A program made the translations under genes and the position numbers. Shown piece after piece: positions 62,460 through 64,000 of a stretch of DNA of 64,000 nt. How positions within the stretch are numbered: the stretch's first letter is position 1; every line of letters begins with the position of its first letter. Source of the DNA: Lineus longissimus (lineage: Eukaryota; Nemertea; Pilidiophora; Heteronemertea; Lineidae). The notes below the pieces were generated by a model, which was given only the letters and a program-made list of their open reading frames with translations, was not told where the DNA came from and did not search any database. Location: positions 16,961,998-17,025,997 of the forward strand of contig NC_088314.1 in assembly GCF_910592395.1 (NCBI RefSeq), in the 5' to 3' direction.

Positions 62460-64000
62460 ACCTCCCATTCGAGAAGGCAATAGTCATGCCCTACCATGGA
62501 GAGGGCAATAGTCACAACCTTCCACTGGAAACGATAATAGTCACAACCTACCACTGGATACGATGATAGTCACAACCTTCCACTTGAGACGGTAATAGCC
62601 ACAACCTTCCACTGGATATTGCAATAGCCACAACCATGCACTGGAGACAGTAATAGTCACAACCTTCTACTGGAGACGGTAATAGTCACAACCTTCCACT
62701 GGAGACTGTAATAGTCACAACCTTCCACTGGAGACGGTAATAGCCACAACCTTCCACTGGATATGGCAATAATCACAACCTTCCACTGGATATTGCAATA
62801 GCCACAACCATGCACTGGAGACAGTAATAGTCACAACCTTCTACTGGAGATGGCAATAGCCACAACCTTCCACTGGAGATGGCAATAATCACAACCTTCC
62901 ACTGGAGATGGCAATAATCACAACCTTCCACTGGATATGGCAATAGTCACAACCTTCCATTGGAGATGGCAATATCCACAACCTTCCACTGGAGATGGCA
63001 ATAATCACAACCTTCCACTGGAGATGGCAATAATCACAACCTTCCACTGGAGATGGCAATAATCACAACCTTCGACTGGAGATGGCAATAGCCACAACCT
63101 TCCACTGGAGATGGCAATAATCACAACCTTCCACTGGAGATGGCAATAATCACAACCTTCCACTGGATATGGCAATAGTCACAACCTTCCATTGGAGATG
63201 GCAATATCCACAACCTTCCACTGGAGATGACAATAATCACAACCTTCCACTGGAGATGGCAATAATCACAACCTTCCACTGGAGATGGCAATAATCACAA
63301 CCTTCCATTGGAGATGGCAATATCCACAACCTTCCATTGGAGATGGCAATAGCCACAACCTTCCACTGGAGATGGCAATAATCACAACCTTCCACTGGAT
63401 ATTGCAATAATCACAACCTTCCACTGGAGATGGCAATAGCCACAACTTTCCACTGGAGATGGCAATAATCACAACCTTCCATTGGAGATGGCAATATCCA
63501 CAACCTTCCATTGGAGATGGCAATAGCCACAACCTTCCACTGGAGATGGCAATAATCACAACCTTCCACTGGATATTGCAATAATCACAACTTTCCACTG
63601 GAGATGGCAATAGCCACAACCTTCCACTGGAGATGGCAATAGCCACAACCTTCCACTGGAGATAGCAATAATCACAACCTTCCACTGGATATGGCAATAG
63701 TCACAACCTTCCACTGGAGATGGCAATATCCACAACCTTCCACGAAAACGTCACGTCACGTCACGTCACACTAATGTAAAATGCATGGTGACGTGACGAC
63801 GGCCAACACTATGTCATGTAAACGTTGTTCCCAATCAAGTGCATGAATCTATAGATACAGTAATAGTTGCAACCTTCCTATGGCGACAGTAATAGTCACA
63901 ACCTTCCACTGGAGACAGCAATAGTCGCAACCTTCCATTGGCGACAGTAATAGTCACAACCTTCCAATGGCGACAGTAATAGTCACAACCTTCCACTGGA
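62460..64000. repeat. 29-bp minisatellite, about 50 copies, running off the window
   Basis: Tandem 29-bp units (CACAACCTTCCACTGGAGAT + GGCAATAAT). The first units (62460-62700) and the last (from 63850) are variants with GAGACGG or GCGACAGTAAT. A non-repeat island at 63742-63850 carries four ACGTCAC words. Variant patterns recur at multiples of 29 bp, showing higher-order duplication. The long minus-strand frame at 63266-63697 is a by-product (three units are 87 bp, in frame). Confidence 0.95.

Noticed and set aside
63266-63697. 143-aa repetitive minus-strand protein
   Set aside because: Frame follows from three 29-bp units being 87 bp; no start context or gene structure.
62460-64000. 29-bp repeats resembling CRISPR repeat length
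   Set aside because: No spacers; head-to-tail minisatellite with unit variants.

Overview
The window is animal nuclear DNA, most likely from a marine invertebrate. The genes have many short exons with GT-AG introns, there is no operon-like packing, and most of the sequence is mobile elements, minisatellites and satellite DNA. Frequent GTAGGCCTAC- and TACATGTA-like words recall ambulacrarian or lophotrochozoan genomes. That species hint is an impression, not a demonstration.

Layout. At 1-1.9 kb are the last two exons of an unidentified plus-strand gene, with a 63-bp minisatellite in the intron between them. At 2.1-11.05 kb is a 56-bp satellite that carries two copies of a 637-bp solo-LTR-like insertion. 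A young, intact Ty3/gypsy element (3543-8475, minus strand, one 1372-aa Gag-Pol frame) is nested in it. At 11-18.4 kb there is little coding sequence: a LINE 3' end, a foldback element, copies of a dispersed element, and an ATG-less open frame with repeated peptides. At 18.46-28.85 kb is a second, 10.4-kb Ty3/gypsy element on the plus strand. It has an intact gag, a broken pol, and an intact third ORF encoding a C2H2 zinc-finger-like protein that starts right after a splice acceptor. It lies 55 bp beyond the stop codon of a minus-strand gene.

That gene (28910-41296, five coding exons, 535 aa, unrecognised) carries in its introns several copies of an element built of ~300-bp tandem units. Each unit holds a cluster of AGGTCA-type half-sites. 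Upstream come a promoter with CRE, E-box and CCAAT motifs, a 216-bp palindrome, and a 1.42-kb element with 30-bp terminal inverted repeats and an unknown ORF.

From 44.8 to 59.8 kb are two conserved genes in head-to-head arrangement: RPAP3 (minus, 10 coding exons, 526 aa, R2TP/HSP90 cofactor) and DNAJC2/zuotin (plus, 17 coding exons, 618 aa, ribosome-associated J-protein). Their start codons are 484 bp apart. I reconstructed both from splice sites and phase, and both sum to whole codons. Their introns and flanks hold seven copies of a TA-flanked pogo/Tigger-like MITE, a TTAA-flanked MITE and tRNA-derived SINEs. From about 62.46 kb to the end runs a 29-bp minisatellite with higher-order structure.

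Both conserved genes serve chaperone-assisted protein biogenesis: RPAP3 assembles polymerases and snoRNPs with HSP90, and DNAJC2 acts on nascent chains at the ribosome. The strongest candidate for something undescribed is the accessory zinc-finger ORF of the 10.4-kb retroelement, together with a small ORF inside its LTRs. The 300-bp-unit element with receptor-like half-sites and the 1.42-kb TIR element come next.
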